Source: Vulcanimicrobiota bacterium (lineage in GTDB: Bacteria; Vulcanimicrobiota; Xenobia; Xenobiales; JADMJV01). From it: a DNA stretch of 64,000 bases. Positions 41,420 through 51,589 of this stretch are shown here, piece by piece (within the stretch, counting starts at the first letter, position 1; every line of letters starts with the position of its first letter). The DNA is taken from NCBI GenBank assembly GCA_023447635.1, contig JAEXNA010000221.1:1-64000 (forward strand). The letters are read 5' to 3'. Both the position numbers and the translations under genes were made by a program. Below the pieces are notes generated by a model. That model searched no databases and was not told the origin of the DNA. It saw only the letters and a program-made list of their open reading frames with translations.

Positions 41420-42492
41420 CCCTCCCCCTGGCGAGCACGCTTGTCGGGCCCATCGGATACTGTCCTTATCAGGCCTCGGTTCAATCCCCGGGCGACCGAC
41501 GGCGCTTCCCGACGGTGGCCCGAAAGCTGGGACTGGAATGGCAGGTCTTCCAAGAGGGAACTCAATATCGCACCATCTACGTCACCAGCAACGCCGACCT
41601 CACTCGATTTAGCCGATGGCCGCAAGACGGAACGAAGATCGTCTTCGAGATGGTGGATTCCTACCTCGAGGCCCCAACCTGGCACCCGAAGACGATGATC
41701 AGGGGGGTCGGCAAGTGGGCACTTGGACACCACCGGCACCTTGAGCTGTCCTACTCCAAAACTATTGAGGCGATGTGCCGTCGGGCCGACCTGGTCGTCT
41801 GCAGCACCCCCGAACAGCGAGACCGTATGTCGGGATGGAATGGGAATATCCACTGCATCCTCGACCTCCACGAAGAACTCGGCGCGGCAAGGACCAACGG
41901 ACGTCCAGACACCGGAACCATCAACATCTTCTGGGAAGGCCTGGGTCAGACTACCGCCCACTTTGCGGAAATCGCTCGACCCCTTCAAGCCCTGGCCTCA
42001 GAACGGCCCATCCGGCTTCACCTGGTGACCGACCTTAGCTACAAAGCTCTGAACGTCCCGGGGCTGGCCTGGGACACCAAAAAGCGAATGCGCAAACTCC
42101 TCGCCGGGGTCAACTTCTTCCTGGCGGAGTGGAATCCAACTGCGATAGAGGCGCTGGCCGCAACTTGCGACTTTGCTGTGCTTCCTATCAACCGCTCGGA
42201 CCGCATGGCTCGTAGCAAGCCCGAAAACCGGCTCCTCATCGCCTGGCACCTCGGCCTACCAGCCATCGTCTCCGACACCCCAGCCCATACCCGCCTGATG
42301 ACCGACTACGGCGGCCCGCGCTGGCTCTGCCGCGGTGAAGGGGACTGGTTATCGTCGCTGCGTGACGCTTGCGACAGCGCTACCGCCAGAGAAAGAGCGA
42401 GCCAGGCCGGCCTAGCCTACGCGACCCGCGAGCACTCCACCGAGGTGCTGCTGGGCAAATGGCAGTCCGCCCTCGCTACCATCAGCAGCTAA
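41401..42492 (+). CDS. Putative glycosyltransferase (GT-B, GT4-like)
   Basis: This 363-residue protein has a GT-B-like layout. The second half holds INIFWEGLGQTTAHF, RLHLVTDLSYKAL and a donor-side region CDFAVLPINRSDRMARSKPENRLLIAWHLGLPAIV. The Glu in PEN corresponds to the GT4 Ex7E-type motif, though the match is loose. The N-terminal region is unusual. Start is a GTG at 41401, inside the end of rfbF; a second GTG lies three codons on. It may transfer a sugar derived from CDP-glucose. The last four bases overlap the converging polymerase-like gene. Confidence 0.7.
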   Translation: MERVDLTLPLASTLVGPIGYCPYQASVQSPGDRRRFPTVARKLGLEWQVFQEGTQYRTIYVTSNADLTRFSRWPQDGTKIVFEMVDSYLEAPTWHPKTMIRGVGKWALGHHRHLELSYSKTIEAMCRRADLVVCSTPEQRDRMSGWNGNIHCILDLHEELGAARTNGRPDTGTINIFWEGLGQTTAHFAEIARPLQALASERPIRLHLVTDLSYKALNVPGLAWDTKKRMRKLLAGVNFFLAEWNPTAIEALAATCDFAVLPINRSDRMARSKPENRLLIAWHLGLPAIVSDTPAHTRLMTDYGGPRWLCRGEGDWLSSLRDACDSATARERASQAGLAYATREHSTEVLLGKWQSALATISS

Positions 42493-43754
42493 CCCCGACC
42501 CGACCGCCTCTCCCTCAAGGCACGACGGCGCTCTCTGACCGACATGCGCTGATGCGCCACGGGGATCGCTCCCCTCTCCCCCTCCTGCCCCAGATTTCCG
42601 AGGATAACGAGCAACCCCCAGGCTACGACTCGATGCCGGAAGGCAGTACCCCAATTTGCCGTTCCCGCCGCCCACACAAGCTCCATCGACAGAAACATTC
42701 CAAATAGAAAAAGTGCGTCACCCACGTGACCCCGACGCTTCACGAGAGTCCTGATGAAACACCCAAACAGAAAGAGGCGCAAAAAGGACTCTAGCAGGCC
42801 ATATACATCGAATACTCCTCTTACGTTCCAAGGGAACGGAGCGAACAGGTAATTTACCGCAACTATGGGCCCAGTTTTTAGGAAGCCGCGTGTCGACGAC
42901 GTATCAAGCGCCGTCGAGAAGGCAGAACGACCTTCGCTAACTTTGCCCTGGTATGAGCCGATATATTCTAGTCCCCGGCCATCGAGGGCTTTGTCCACGA
43001 CCTCCGAGTGCTGCGCGAAAAAATCAAGGACTTTGGGACCGGTGAAAATTATCGAAACGGAGCCAATGAGCACGGCCAGACCCATGACCCAGGGACGACT
43101 CCTCATCGCCCATAACAGGCTTACGGGCAGTACCAGAGCCAAATAGCCGCCGAATCCGTTGTGCAGATAGGTCAGGCTCAATCCGGACAACAAACAGAGT
43201 ATTAAACCCTGAAGCAGCTGACCGGTCCTTATCCACAATAGACTACAAACCAGACACAGGAAGAAACCAACCTGTAACCCCTCACGTAAGACTACAGAGG
43301 TGTTCAATAAGACTGATGGGGGCAGGCCGAAGAGAAGAACCAGCCGAGCCGCGGATGCGTTAACTTCGAGCAGATAGTGAATTTCTACAAACGCAACTAT
43401 ACCGATCGAGAAACCTAGCTGTGAGATTTCACAGCCCAGTAAGTGGGAACCGCCAAGAGCATCATAGATTCCTCGCAGGAACGACGCATACGAGTTTCGC
43501 AGAAATAACTCGTACCCTGTACCCATTGCAGCGTGGTTGAAGGCAATGGGATCTCCATTCACTGTTGGCAGCGGCCCTACCACAACCTGCAGTAGACTTA
43601 CCGTCTGCCTCAAGACTAAAAGAACCCAGACGACCTTAGCTAATGCTACGTCATTCCTAATCCTGTTCGACAGAAAAGGCAGTGCGATGGCGACGAAGCC
43701 GAGCCCTATAGCTGAAAGCGAAAACAGCGGCCTACCCTTTGTCCGCCTCAACAA
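42489..43754 (-). CDS. Polytopic membrane protein, candidate Wzy-type polysaccharide polymerase
   Basis: The 421-residue protein has about ten hydrophobic segments and no recognisable catalytic motif. A long loop near residues 255-300 (about 42860-43000) is consistent with the periplasmic loop of Wzy proteins, whose sequences diverge greatly. The start is a TTG at 43754, which overlaps the end of the ABC transporter gene by 23 bases. It is the last gene of the minus-strand glycan operon. Its base composition is clearly more AT-rich than the flanking RiPP and Wzz genes. Confidence 0.6.
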   Translation of the reverse strand: MLRRTKGRPLFSLSAIGLGFVAIALPFLSNRIRNDVALAKVVWVLLVLRQTVSLLQVVVGPLPTVNGDPIAFNHAAMGTGYELFLRNSYASFLRGIYDALGGSHLLGCEISQLGFSIGIVAFVEIHYLLEVNASAARLVLLFGLPPSVLLNTSVVLREGLQVGFFLCLVCSLLWIRTGQLLQGLILCLLSGLSLTYLHNGFGGYLALVLPVSLLWAMRSRPWVMGLAVLIGSVSIIFTGPKVLDFFAQHSEVVDKALDGRGLEYIGSYQGKVSEGRSAFSTALDTSSTRGFLKTGPIVAVNYLFAPFPWNVRGVFDVYGLLESFLRLFLFGCFIRTLVKRRGHVGDALFLFGMFLSMELVWAAGTANWGTAFRHRVVAWGLLVILGNLGQEGERGAIPVAHQRMSVRERRRALRERRSGRG

Positions 43755-45540
43755 GCGCCTTAAAAAAGGGGCTACTCAGCACCAGATCGTCAAAAGTCCC
43801 CTGGTTTTCGATAGCCCCGTTCGCCATAACCACTATGCTGTCGCAATCTCTTAGCAGAGAGATTCGGTGAGCAATGACGAGGACAGTCAAATCCTTATCC
43901 TCCATCAGGCCACTAACGACCCTACGCTCCGTCTCAGCGTCCAACGCGTTGCTGGCCTCGTCGAGGACCAGCAGCTCTGGGTTAAGATAGAGCGCCCTTG
44001 CGATACCAATTCTCTGCCTCTGACCTCCAGACAGTTTCACTCCCTGCTCACCTAAGTCCGAATCATAGGATTTAGCCATAGCTATTACGTGGTCGTGAAT
44101 CCTAGCTCTCATTGCGGCCGCCACTATCTTTTCAGTATTCCGAAGCTCCGGCTTCACTCCGAGCGCAATATTCGCTGCAACCGTATCATCGGAGAAGTGC
44201 AAAGTCTGAGGGACATACGCCAAACCCTCTGAGGCGTGGACCGCCCGCCTGGTCACAGTTCCACTCGTGGGAGTTAGCAGACCTAGTACGATGTCAATTA
44301 GCGTCGTCTTCCCGGCTCCTGTGGTTCCCACGACTCCGACCTTCTCTCCCCGAAAAACCTGAAGGCTCACACCTTTTAGCGATTCGGTGTCTGAATTTGG
44401 ATACCGATATCTGACCGCCCTCAGTTCTAAAATCGGCTCGGACACCTGACTGTTTGCGATGACAGCAGGCCGTGAGTTGAGACTCTCCTTGGGCTCCATG
44501 GCGCTTACGATGTTCTCCAGAGCAGCCTTGGAGCCGGCCAGAACCGCCGCGGACGCGAAAATCTGCTGCGCTGCAGGCAGCATTCTCACGGCGGCAGCCC
44601 CAAATAAAGCAAGGACAGATACGCTTTGCTCGCTATCCCAGCCACCTGTGCTAGCCACCACCATAAAAATGACGAGGCCGCTGAAAAGGAAACCTTCGAC
44701 GAGATATTTTGGCATCAAACTGATATATTGGATACGAGACTGGGCATCACCAAGCAGTCCGGCTGCGCGCCCAAACCTATCCAGAAAGAATTCGCCATTC
44801 CTCGCGACTTTAATCGCCTTAATTCCGGTTAGCGCCTCGTAAACCGCCTTCTGGCGTTCGGTATTCTGTAACACAACGACGCTGCCATGATGCACCATTG
44901 ATTCGTGCTTCAGAAAAAATAGCAACCCATACGCCAAGGAGAATGAGATAGAGGACGCCGCAGCGATCAAAGGGTGAGATACCAGGAGGAGAAGCAGTAT
45001 GCATATTATCTCCGACCCCCGGACGCATATCAGAACAAGCTGCTGCAGCACATTCATTACAACGGCATTTGCTTCTAAAATGACGGTCTTCGCCAGATTC
45101 GCAGTGCTTTGGCCAAGGTGCCATTCATAAGAATTCTCGAGAAACTGGTTAAGCAACCGTGAGGCGATATGATGATACTGCTTCCACGACAGTCTGATTC
45201 CAAAATATGTCGCTAACGCAGACGACGCTGTACCACTTAGACTGCATACCAGGACCAAGATACCAAGCGTTCCAGGAGTCGTTACCGGCAGCTTCGCTGC
45301 AATACTCTCCGGCAGCTGGCCCCCCAGCACCACGGTAAAAAACAATGAAATCGATGCTACACCTAGCGTCTGTAGCAGGCTCGAGCAAACAGAGAGAACG
45401 GCGAGTGCGCAGTACTGTCTCTTGCTCTTCGGGTCAAGCAATGAACTTACAGCCCGTAGAAGCTGGCCATAGCCACCCCCCTCACCACTCTTCACCTCTT
45501 CAGTCTCCAACGTCGGGCAATACCAGGACCTGGAGACCAT
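43732..45540 (-). CDS. ABC transporter, MsbA/PglK-like half-transporter
   Basis: This 602-residue TMD-NBD fusion has six membrane segments, Walker A GTTGAGKTTL, the signature LSGGQRQRIGIARAL and Walker B ELLVLDEASNALD. The H-loop is VLVIAHRISLL. It is a candidate flippase for lipid-linked oligosaccharide (PglK-type) in the glycan operon. In contrast to the exporter at 31999, all ATPase motifs are canonical. The ATG at 45540 is followed by a polar segment of 25-40 residues before the membrane domain. Confidence 0.9.
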   Translation of the reverse strand: MVSRSWYCPTLETEEVKSGEGGGYGQLLRAVSSLLDPKSKRQYCALAVLSVCSSLLQTLGVASISLFFTVVLGGQLPESIAAKLPVTTPGTLGILVLVCSLSGTASSALATYFGIRLSWKQYHHIASRLLNQFLENSYEWHLGQSTANLAKTVILEANAVVMNVLQQLVLICVRGSEIICILLLLLVSHPLIAAASSISFSLAYGLLFFLKHESMVHHGSVVVLQNTERQKAVYEALTGIKAIKVARNGEFFLDRFGRAAGLLGDAQSRIQYISLMPKYLVEGFLFSGLVIFMVVASTGGWDSEQSVSVLALFGAAAVRMLPAAQQIFASAAVLAGSKAALENIVSAMEPKESLNSRPAVIANSQVSEPILELRAVRYRYPNSDTESLKGVSLQVFRGEKVGVVGTTGAGKTTLIDIVLGLLTPTSGTVTRRAVHASEGLAYVPQTLHFSDDTVAANIALGVKPELRNTEKIVAAAMRARIHDHVIAMAKSYDSDLGEQGVKLSGGQRQRIGIARALYLNPELLVLDEASNALDAETERRVVSGLMEDKDLTVLVIAHRISLLRDCDSIVVMANGAIENQGTFDDLVLSSPFFKALVEADKG

Positions 45541-45557
45541 AGCCGCTGACGCATGTG

Positions 45558-46673
45558 CTAGTTCTCCAGCAAACTTTCGTACAATGAGTTTAAGCTGCTC
45601 GAGAACTCTTGCCTATTGAACAACTGTTCAACTCTATTTCGCCCCTTGGTACCCAGTTCGATTCTTCTCGACGGCGATTTGCACAGGTCTACAATAGCTT
45701 TAGCGGCCTCGACTTGATCTCCAGGAGCGACTAGCACTCCGCCGACGCCGTGTTCAAAGAGTTCACGAATGCCTCCTGAGTCGTATACCACGACCGGCAG
45801 GCCAGCTTGCAATGCTTCAAGTGTCGTTCTCGAAAACGACTCTGACTTAGAAAAGTTCAGAAAGATGTCAGAGGAAACTAGGGATTTCCAAACATCCTCA
45901 CTTGGACCCTCAAAGCTGATGCGGCTCAAAATTCCGTAACCTTGAGCAAGTCCCAAAAGCTCCTCACAGAATCTAGGGTCTATCTTTTCACCAATGAACC
46001 GCATTGATGCTTCACACCCGGACCCTATGACCTGATGGAATATAGCAAGAGCCTCTTCGTGGCCCTTTCCGCGTGAGTAATTAGCGAGGTAAAGCAACTC
46101 GGGTGAAGCTGATGACGGCGCCATCCTTGGAGTGGATGTCCGAGACCCTTCCAACGTGACGCAGTCATAAATAACTCGTCCGGAGGCCACAGGCCCAAAA
46201 TCTCTACTTGCTGCCCTGGAGACAAAGATTACGGCGTCTGCGCTACGCTTCACTATGGCACTAAACAGTCCATATGCAGGACGGATGTAAGAGTTCCGCA
46301 TAAGCCGCACGTGATAAATGAGTGTTATGCTCGGACGGACAAGCTTCACCAACGCACCCGTCATGTTATACATGTCGTTGCAATGCAACACGCTCACGTT
46401 CTTTTTGCTAAGTATAGAGAGAAGATACCAAGTGCTTCGCAGCAGTAAAGGTAGATAAAGTAAAATCGACCTCCAGCTCCTCTTAAGCTCTCGAAAAGGA
46501 ACCTCCTCGACCTCGTATCCGGCTTTCATGACAAAATCTATCGCTCCTGAGCGATTTGGCAGACAGAACACAATTCGGTAGTTCACCGCTAATACGTCGG
46601 CAGTCGCCACCGCTGACCTCAATGCGCCCGTCAATACCAAGGAGTTATCGATCACGGCTACGCCAGGCTTCAT
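45558..46673 (-). CDS. Glycosyltransferase family 4 (GT4)
   Basis: This 371-residue GT-B enzyme has the C-terminal GT4 motifs LLYLANYSRGKGHEEAL and SKSESFSRTTLEALQAGLPVVV, the latter being the Ex7E nucleotide-sugar-binding signature. The N-terminal acceptor domain includes VLHCNDMYNMTGALV. Its ATG overlaps the GT2 stop by four bases, so the two are translationally coupled. Composition is AT-richer than the window average. Sugar specificity cannot be told. Confidence 0.9.
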   Translation of the reverse strand: MKPGVAVIDNSLVLTGALRSAVATADVLAVNYRIVFCLPNRSGAIDFVMKAGYEVEEVPFRELKRSWRSILLYLPLLLRSTWYLLSILSKKNVSVLHCNDMYNMTGALVKLVRPSITLIYHVRLMRNSYIRPAYGLFSAIVKRSADAVIFVSRAASRDFGPVASGRVIYDCVTLEGSRTSTPRMAPSSASPELLYLANYSRGKGHEEALAIFHQVIGSGCEASMRFIGEKIDPRFCEELLGLAQGYGILSRISFEGPSEDVWKSLVSSDIFLNFSKSESFSRTTLEALQAGLPVVVYDSGGIRELFEHGVGGVLVAPGDQVEAAKAIVDLCKSPSRRIELGTKGRNRVEQLFNRQEFSSSLNSLYESLLEN

Positions 46674-47590
46674 CGTCGCTTCAACTCAGACCAGAGTTCA
46701 TCTAGTCTTGTCCTGAAAGAGCACGTCAACACGGCCAAAAAGCGCCGACTTAGGATAGATGTAGCCCTCAAACTAACAGCGTGGCGCAAAGCAGTCATAA
46801 CCTGCGTTGCTGGTGCCTTCTGTTCCGCAAGTTTCAACGCTGCCTGCAAATAACGATTGCAGAGAATACGTTTTGCCGTGGGTCCATACGAAGTCGTAAA
46901 GACTTTATCAGCCCTAAGGACACTGACGAACTCCTGAGCACTCTTGAAGAAGTTTGCGGCGTCTTGACGATTCACGCTCCTGGACGAATGAGAGACGACA
47001 GCTGACGAGATATGGGGGGAAAAGACAAATCGGTAACGCGAGCTCAGGATTAGCCATAAACAATAGTCTTCGCCATGGACCAAAGTCGCCGAGGGAATAA
47101 ACATGTGCTTCTCAATAACATCGCGCCGCACGAAGATTGCATTCATCGAAAGACAGTTCTTTTCGGCGAGGAGACTTTTCACGCAAGTCCTTTGGGGAAA
47201 TACAAATCGCTCCAATGCGTATCCGGTTGTGTCTACGATTTCGTAACCAAGGTGGACTATCGGGGGACTACTTGCGGATGAAATCAGCTCCTCCGCAATC
47301 TGTAGATGATTGGAATAATAGTAATCGTCCGAGTCCAAGAAACAAATGTAGTCCCCCCTGGAGCGTTCGATACCGAAGTTTCTTGCAAGATTCCGCTCGC
47401 CGTGAGGCTTCCAGAAGTAGGCGAACCTGGGTTCGTCAAATGACTCCAAAACAGCTCGTGAATCATCATCGCCCCCATCATCGACGACGATAAGCTCGAA
47501 ATCCCGGCAGGTCTGACCACGTACTGACTCTAGCGCTCTTGATAGCAAGTGCGCCCTGTTGCGAGTTGCTATGATTATGGAGAAAAACAC
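46670..47590 (-). CDS. Glycosyltransferase family 2 (GT-A fold)
   Basis: This 306-residue enzyme starts with FSIIIATRNRAHLLSRALES, followed by ELIVVDDGGDDD and the metal-binding motif ICFLDSDDYYYS. LVHGEDYCLWLIL corresponds to the acceptor-side motif. The GTG at 47590 is the likely start. It is coupled to the GT4 gene by an ATGA overlap and belongs to the minus-strand glycan operon. Confidence 0.9.
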   Translation of the reverse strand: MFFSIIIATRNRAHLLSRALESVRGQTCRDFELIVVDDGGDDDSRAVLESFDEPRFAYFWKPHGERNLARNFGIERSRGDYICFLDSDDYYYSNHLQIAEELISSASSPPIVHLGYEIVDTTGYALERFVFPQRTCVKSLLAEKNCLSMNAIFVRRDVIEKHMFIPSATLVHGEDYCLWLILSSRYRFVFSPHISSAVVSHSSRSVNRQDAANFFKSAQEFVSVLRADKVFTTSYGPTAKRILCNRYLQAALKLAEQKAPATQVMTALRHAVSLRATSILSRRFLAVLTCSFRTRLDELWSELKRR

Positions 47591-47617
47591 AGGTCGAGAA
47601 GAAACCTCACCTTCTGA

Positions 47618-48826
47618 TCAGACTGTCGAGTTCTCGACGATCGATAGCCAGCGTTCCATGACCCCATTCCCGTGCTTATCTGCAAACGAGTCTGACGTGG
47701 CTTGAGACAACGGACCACTATCTAGGGTCTTCAAAATAGCTGTGGCCCATAGTCCCACAAGATCCGGAGTAGGCTCGTCACCCAGGAGTGGAAGCAAAGT
47801 CCCAAACTTACCATCCAAGGGCAGTAACGGGTGAGATAGTTCAGGGTGAAGAATCTCGCGCGGACCTGTAGGACAATCAGCGCTGACACATCTAACGCCT
47901 AGGATGATGGCTTCTGCAAGAACGTTTGGGAACCCCTCGTACTGCGACGGGAGAACGAATATGTCGCTCCGAGCTACAAACCGAAAGGGATTATTCTGTC
48001 TGCCTAAGAGAATTACGTCGACAGAATCAGGCCGATTCTCCGCATCCCCAGCTTCAAAGACCGTGAGGGATAGTGCTCTACATTCCTCGATCAACCTACT
48101 TCTCAGCTCCCCGTCACCAAGAATACAAGCGCGCACTGGCCGAGTTCGCTTTAGTTCCTGAATCACCCGAAGAAATGGGATGAAACCCTTCTGTGGGTGA
48201 AGTCGACCGGATAGGGTCAGGGTCGGCCTTTCGCGAAAATTCTCGTACCAGTCAGGAACTGAGGCCCTAGCCAAATTCCGTATCTTGGCGCCCTCATAAA
48301 AATTAGGAATCGTGACCACACGGCTCCTTGGAAGCCCGAGCTCTTCTATTAGCTCCGTCGCCAAATCTGTCGACACAGAGACAATCAGGTTCGCGAACCG
48401 GTAGAACAAGGGCATTAGCACGTTTAGTCGGATCCAACCTTTGATTCCGGAGATCTCCGTGTCGTGGAGTTTACTTCCCCTAACACTTGCGATGCGACGC
48501 TCACCGTGCAAGAACGTAAGTATATTGGCGTAGTCAGGTCCTTCTAGGAAGCTGATTGAAACTGTAGGGCGAAAGCTTAACTTAAGTTTCTGCAGCTTAT
48601 AGATGCGCTCTAACCAAGCAAGCAGCTTTCCGAACATCCCCGCCCGTCGCTTTGGGGCTAGGGCGCGTACATCTTGACAGGTAGGATAGGGACTATCAGC
48701 TCCCTCAGGTCCGGACAAAACGCATAGACACGTAGGGTAACGCTCCTCAAGAAAGCGGCTTAGCAATGCCACGGAGCGCTCCGCGCCGCCACCGCCCAGC
48801 TCCGACGTTATGAGAAGTACTCGCAC
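47618..48826 (-). CDS. Glycosyltransferase family 4 (GT4)
   Basis: This 402-residue GT-B enzyme opens with VLLITSELGGGGAERSVALL. The donor-binding region is TLTLSGRLHPQKGFIPFLRV and SQYEGFPNVLAEAIILGVRC (Glu-x7-Glu). The opening motif and length fit N-acetylgalactosamine-type GT4 transferases (PglJ/PglH-like), but specificity is uncertain. I prefer the GTG at 48826, because longer starts would overlap the pyruvyltransferase gene by more than 60 bases. Confidence 0.88.
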   Translation of the reverse strand: MRVLLITSELGGGGAERSVALLSRFLEERYPTCLCVLSGPEGADSPYPTCQDVRALAPKRRAGMFGKLLAWLERIYKLQKLKLSFRPTVSISFLEGPDYANILTFLHGERRIASVRGSKLHDTEISGIKGWIRLNVLMPLFYRFANLIVSVSTDLATELIEELGLPRSRVVTIPNFYEGAKIRNLARASVPDWYENFRERPTLTLSGRLHPQKGFIPFLRVIQELKRTRPVRACILGDGELRSRLIEECRALSLTVFEAGDAENRPDSVDVILLGRQNNPFRFVARSDIFVLPSQYEGFPNVLAEAIILGVRCVSADCPTGPREILHPELSHPLLPLDGKFGTLLPLLGDEPTPDLVGLWATAILKTLDSGPLSQATSDSFADKHGNGVMERWLSIVENSTV

Positions 48827-48833
48827 CAAAATC

Positions 48834-50042
48834 TCATCTTGAGGAAGAACTCGACTTGGGCAGCTCGTCGTCCTGCGCAAAAGACCGAAGAGAAAGCTCA
48901 ACGTCCCTTTTCATCTCTTCGGCACTAGACATCTGCAAACCGACCTCAGCAATCAAGTCGGGCCTTCGTGAGGCAGCCCTGCGTAATTCCTGTTCCACGA
49001 ACGCGTACATCTCGGCGACGGACAACGTCGGCTCCATCAAACTGCATCCCTTCGGCATCATCTCCGCGATCTCACGTAACTTTCTATTCCAGGCAACACA
49101 GATCGATGAAATGCCGAGGACCCCCCCCACGATAGCGCCGTGAGCGCGAGTGGTTAGTAGCAAAGAATGTTCTCTAAACTGGTCCGTAAAGCGTCTCAGA
49201 TCATCCGTAATCGGGCTCCAGACCCGAAGCCGGTTCCCCCATCGGCGTGAAACCTCTTGGTCATAGTGCTCCTCGAAGCTATAGACGGCAACATCGTAGC
49301 CCCCGTGCTCCAACAGGACACACAGCTCGAGTAGACGATCTAGCAAGTCACCCTGAGAAATTGGCAGGTCCATCAGCACGACGCCAATGCTTGTCTCTTT
49401 CCCCGGGAATCTATGCTCTGTAGGTCCTGCCCAGAGGTCGGTAAGGAATGCTAGGTCTGTACCCAGCCGTTGTTCGCCTCGAAATCGAATTCTGCGGAGA
49501 AACGATTCGCTCCGGATGTCGCGGGGATATATCGCATCGTAGCTGCCTAATTCGGAAACAGCACGTAGATACTTGCTTGAACTTTGGGTATATGGACCCA
49601 GCCCAATTCCTACGCCCAGACGTCGATGAAATCTCAGATTGAGCTCCTTACGACTTCTCCTCCGAATCCAGCTTTCGAGACAGTACGCCTGATCCGGAGT
49701 TAGCATTCGAGACAGTAAGTTCAGAGCGAACGAAACCGGGGAGCCTTGATCTGAATCCTTGTACAGTCCCCCACCCCCATTAAATACGAGATCATAGTAG
49801 TGCCTGTGAGTCCAGTCGACTATTCGAACCTCACTCCCCAACAGGCGACTAATGTAACGGTGATAGTCTGCCGGTGCTCTGCAATCTGCGTTGCTAGATG
49901 TGTTCCCCGAGTAAACGTCAACGACTGCACCTGGAAGACAAGATGATATTAAACGAAAAGCAACCAGGCAGAGGATGTCATCACCAAGGTTCCCAAATCC
50001 ATAATAACCCTTCAGTAGGACACTTCGAGGCGCGATATTCAT
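48834..50042 (-). CDS. Polysaccharide pyruvyl transferase family protein
   Basis: The 402-residue protein opens with SVLLKGYYGFGNLGDDIL, the PF04230 signature, and contains LVFNGGGGLYKDS and LLLTTRAHGAIVGGVLGI. Members add a ketal-linked pyruvate from phosphoenolpyruvate to a sugar, giving the polymer a negative charge. It ends with a Ser-rich tail eight bases before the GT4 start. It lies in the minus-strand operon downstream of the WbpA-like dehydrogenase. Confidence 0.88.
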   Translation of the reverse strand: MNIAPRSVLLKGYYGFGNLGDDILCLVAFRLISSCLPGAVVDVYSGNTSSNADCRAPADYHRYISRLLGSEVRIVDWTHRHYYDLVFNGGGGLYKDSDQGSPVSFALNLLSRMLTPDQAYCLESWIRRRSRKELNLRFHRRLGVGIGLGPYTQSSSKYLRAVSELGSYDAIYPRDIRSESFLRRIRFRGEQRLGTDLAFLTDLWAGPTEHRFPGKETSIGVVLMDLPISQGDLLDRLLELCVLLEHGGYDVAVYSFEEHYDQEVSRRWGNRLRVWSPITDDLRRFTDQFREHSLLLTTRAHGAIVGGVLGISSICVAWNRKLREIAEMMPKGCSLMEPTLSVAEMYAFVEQELRRAASRRPDLIAEVGLQMSSAEEMKRDVELSLRSFAQDDELPKSSSSSR

Positions 50043-50135
50043 CTCTTGCTCTCCAAATGGGCTTGGCTTTCACGAAAGACTTGAAGCCCTGTACGACAAA
50101 GTGCGCTCGGCCAGACGTGCTAAGCACGCTTAGCC

Positions 50136-51488
50136 CTAGACGCTAACGTGGCCGGAGCCTCGGCCAAGGACTAAAATCTCGGCGTCGAAATCCCGGCCTC
50201 GGGTAACTCCACGCGTGTCGACTACTCGCGTTGCGAGATGGCACAAGACGGTCAAGTCCATGACATCGTGGACGGTCAATAACACTACTACGTCGTAGTG
50301 CTCGTGCCCAAGTGCACTCGAGGTCACGCTCTGGACCTTTCTGCCATCACGGAGCTTTATTTCAGGAGCCAGGGGATCGAAGTAGGAGACCACTGCTCCT
50401 CGGGCGTCTAGATAGTCAAAAACCCTTAAGCTTGGTGATTCGCGATAGTCCCCAATATTCGGTTTGTAAGCTGCCCCTACGAGCAAGACTTGCGCGCCGC
50501 GCAGTCCCTTTTCTCCCAGAATCTCTCCCACTAGGTCTACTACGTGGCGTGGCATCCGGTCATTCAACTCGCCGGCCAACTCGATAAACCGGGTGCGGAA
50601 ATCAAACTCTCTAGCCTTCCAGGTTAGATAAAACGGATCCAACGGAATGCAGTGCCCACCGATTCCCGGACCTGGATAAAAGGGCATAAAACCGTACGGC
50701 TTTGTGCTTGCCAACTCGATGATCTCCCAGACATCCAAGTCCATCGCCCGACACAGCAAAGAGAGTTCATTCACCAAGGCAATATTTACTGATCGAAAGA
50801 TATTCTCGAAGAGTTTCTCCATCTCTGCCGCCCGTGTCGAAGACGCGACCTTCACCAGATTGGCATCTCCCAAAAGGTTCTCGTAGACTAGGCGGGTCAC
50901 CGCCGCGCTGCGCCCGTCCGCACCACCAAGGACTTTAGTTGTATTCGACGTGTTGTAGTGCGGGTTCCCCGGATCAACTCGCTCGGGAGAGAATGCTAGA
51001 AAATAGTCTCCGCCCACTTCGGAGACGCGACCGCCCGCTTCGAGAGCGGGTAGCACGATTTCATTCGTCGTCCCGGGGTAGGTCGTACTCTCAAGAATCA
51101 CTAGGCTTCCCGGGCGGATGTGCTGACCAATAATATAGCTTACTTTTTCCACATATGAGACGTCGGGCTCTAAATTGCGTGACAAGGGCGTCGGGACGCA
51201 AATCACAATTACGTCGCTCGACCCGATAACGGCAAAATCGGTGGTCGGACTCAGCTTGTTAAGCAATCCTGCAAGGTCCTGAAGGGCTGGTTCGACGTAG
51301 TCCCTACCTGCAAGTAGTGCGTCGACCTTGTCCTGCTGCTCTTCGATGCCGTATACAGCATAACCACGGCTAGCAAACCCCTTGGCTAACGGAAGTCCGA
51401 CGTAGCCAAGTCCAATGACGGCGATCACGGCCGTCTTCGTGGTGATCTTCTCCTGGAGCGCGTTAAAATATCCGTCAGTCTCAAGCAT
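50136..51488 (-). CDS. Nucleotide-sugar dehydrogenase, UDP-N-acetylglucosamine 6-dehydrogenase (WbpA) type
   Basis: The 450-residue enzyme has the Rossmann motif VIGLGYVGLPLAKGF and a catalytic Cys in YPGPGIGGHCIPLDPFYL. AAYKPNIGDYRESPSL is typical of the WecC/WbpA/TviB group as opposed to Ugd. It oxidises UDP-N-acetylhexosamine to the uronic acid. The Gfo/Idh/MocA enzyme encoded at 23399 could act on this product. It stands about 100 bases downstream of ugd on the same strand. Confidence 0.9.
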   Translation of the reverse strand: MLETDGYFNALQEKITTKTAVIAVIGLGYVGLPLAKGFASRGYAVYGIEEQQDKVDALLAGRDYVEPALQDLAGLLNKLSPTTDFAVIGSSDVIVICVPTPLSRNLEPDVSYVEKVSYIIGQHIRPGSLVILESTTYPGTTNEIVLPALEAGGRVSEVGGDYFLAFSPERVDPGNPHYNTSNTTKVLGGADGRSAAVTRLVYENLLGDANLVKVASSTRAAEMEKLFENIFRSVNIALVNELSLLCRAMDLDVWEIIELASTKPYGFMPFYPGPGIGGHCIPLDPFYLTWKAREFDFRTRFIELAGELNDRMPRHVVDLVGEILGEKGLRGAQVLLVGAAYKPNIGDYRESPSLRVFDYLDARGAVVSYFDPLAPEIKLRDGRKVQSVTSSALGHEHYDVVVLLTVHDVMDLTVLCHLATRVVDTRGVTRGRDFDAEILVLGRGSGHVSV

Positions 51489-51589
51489 ACCGGGCAGTTC
51501 TCGGCACCGACGAAGCGCCCTCCAAGGGTTTAAGAAACCATAATGTTCTCCCGACAGGCGTCATTACCACGAATTGATTGCAGAATGAC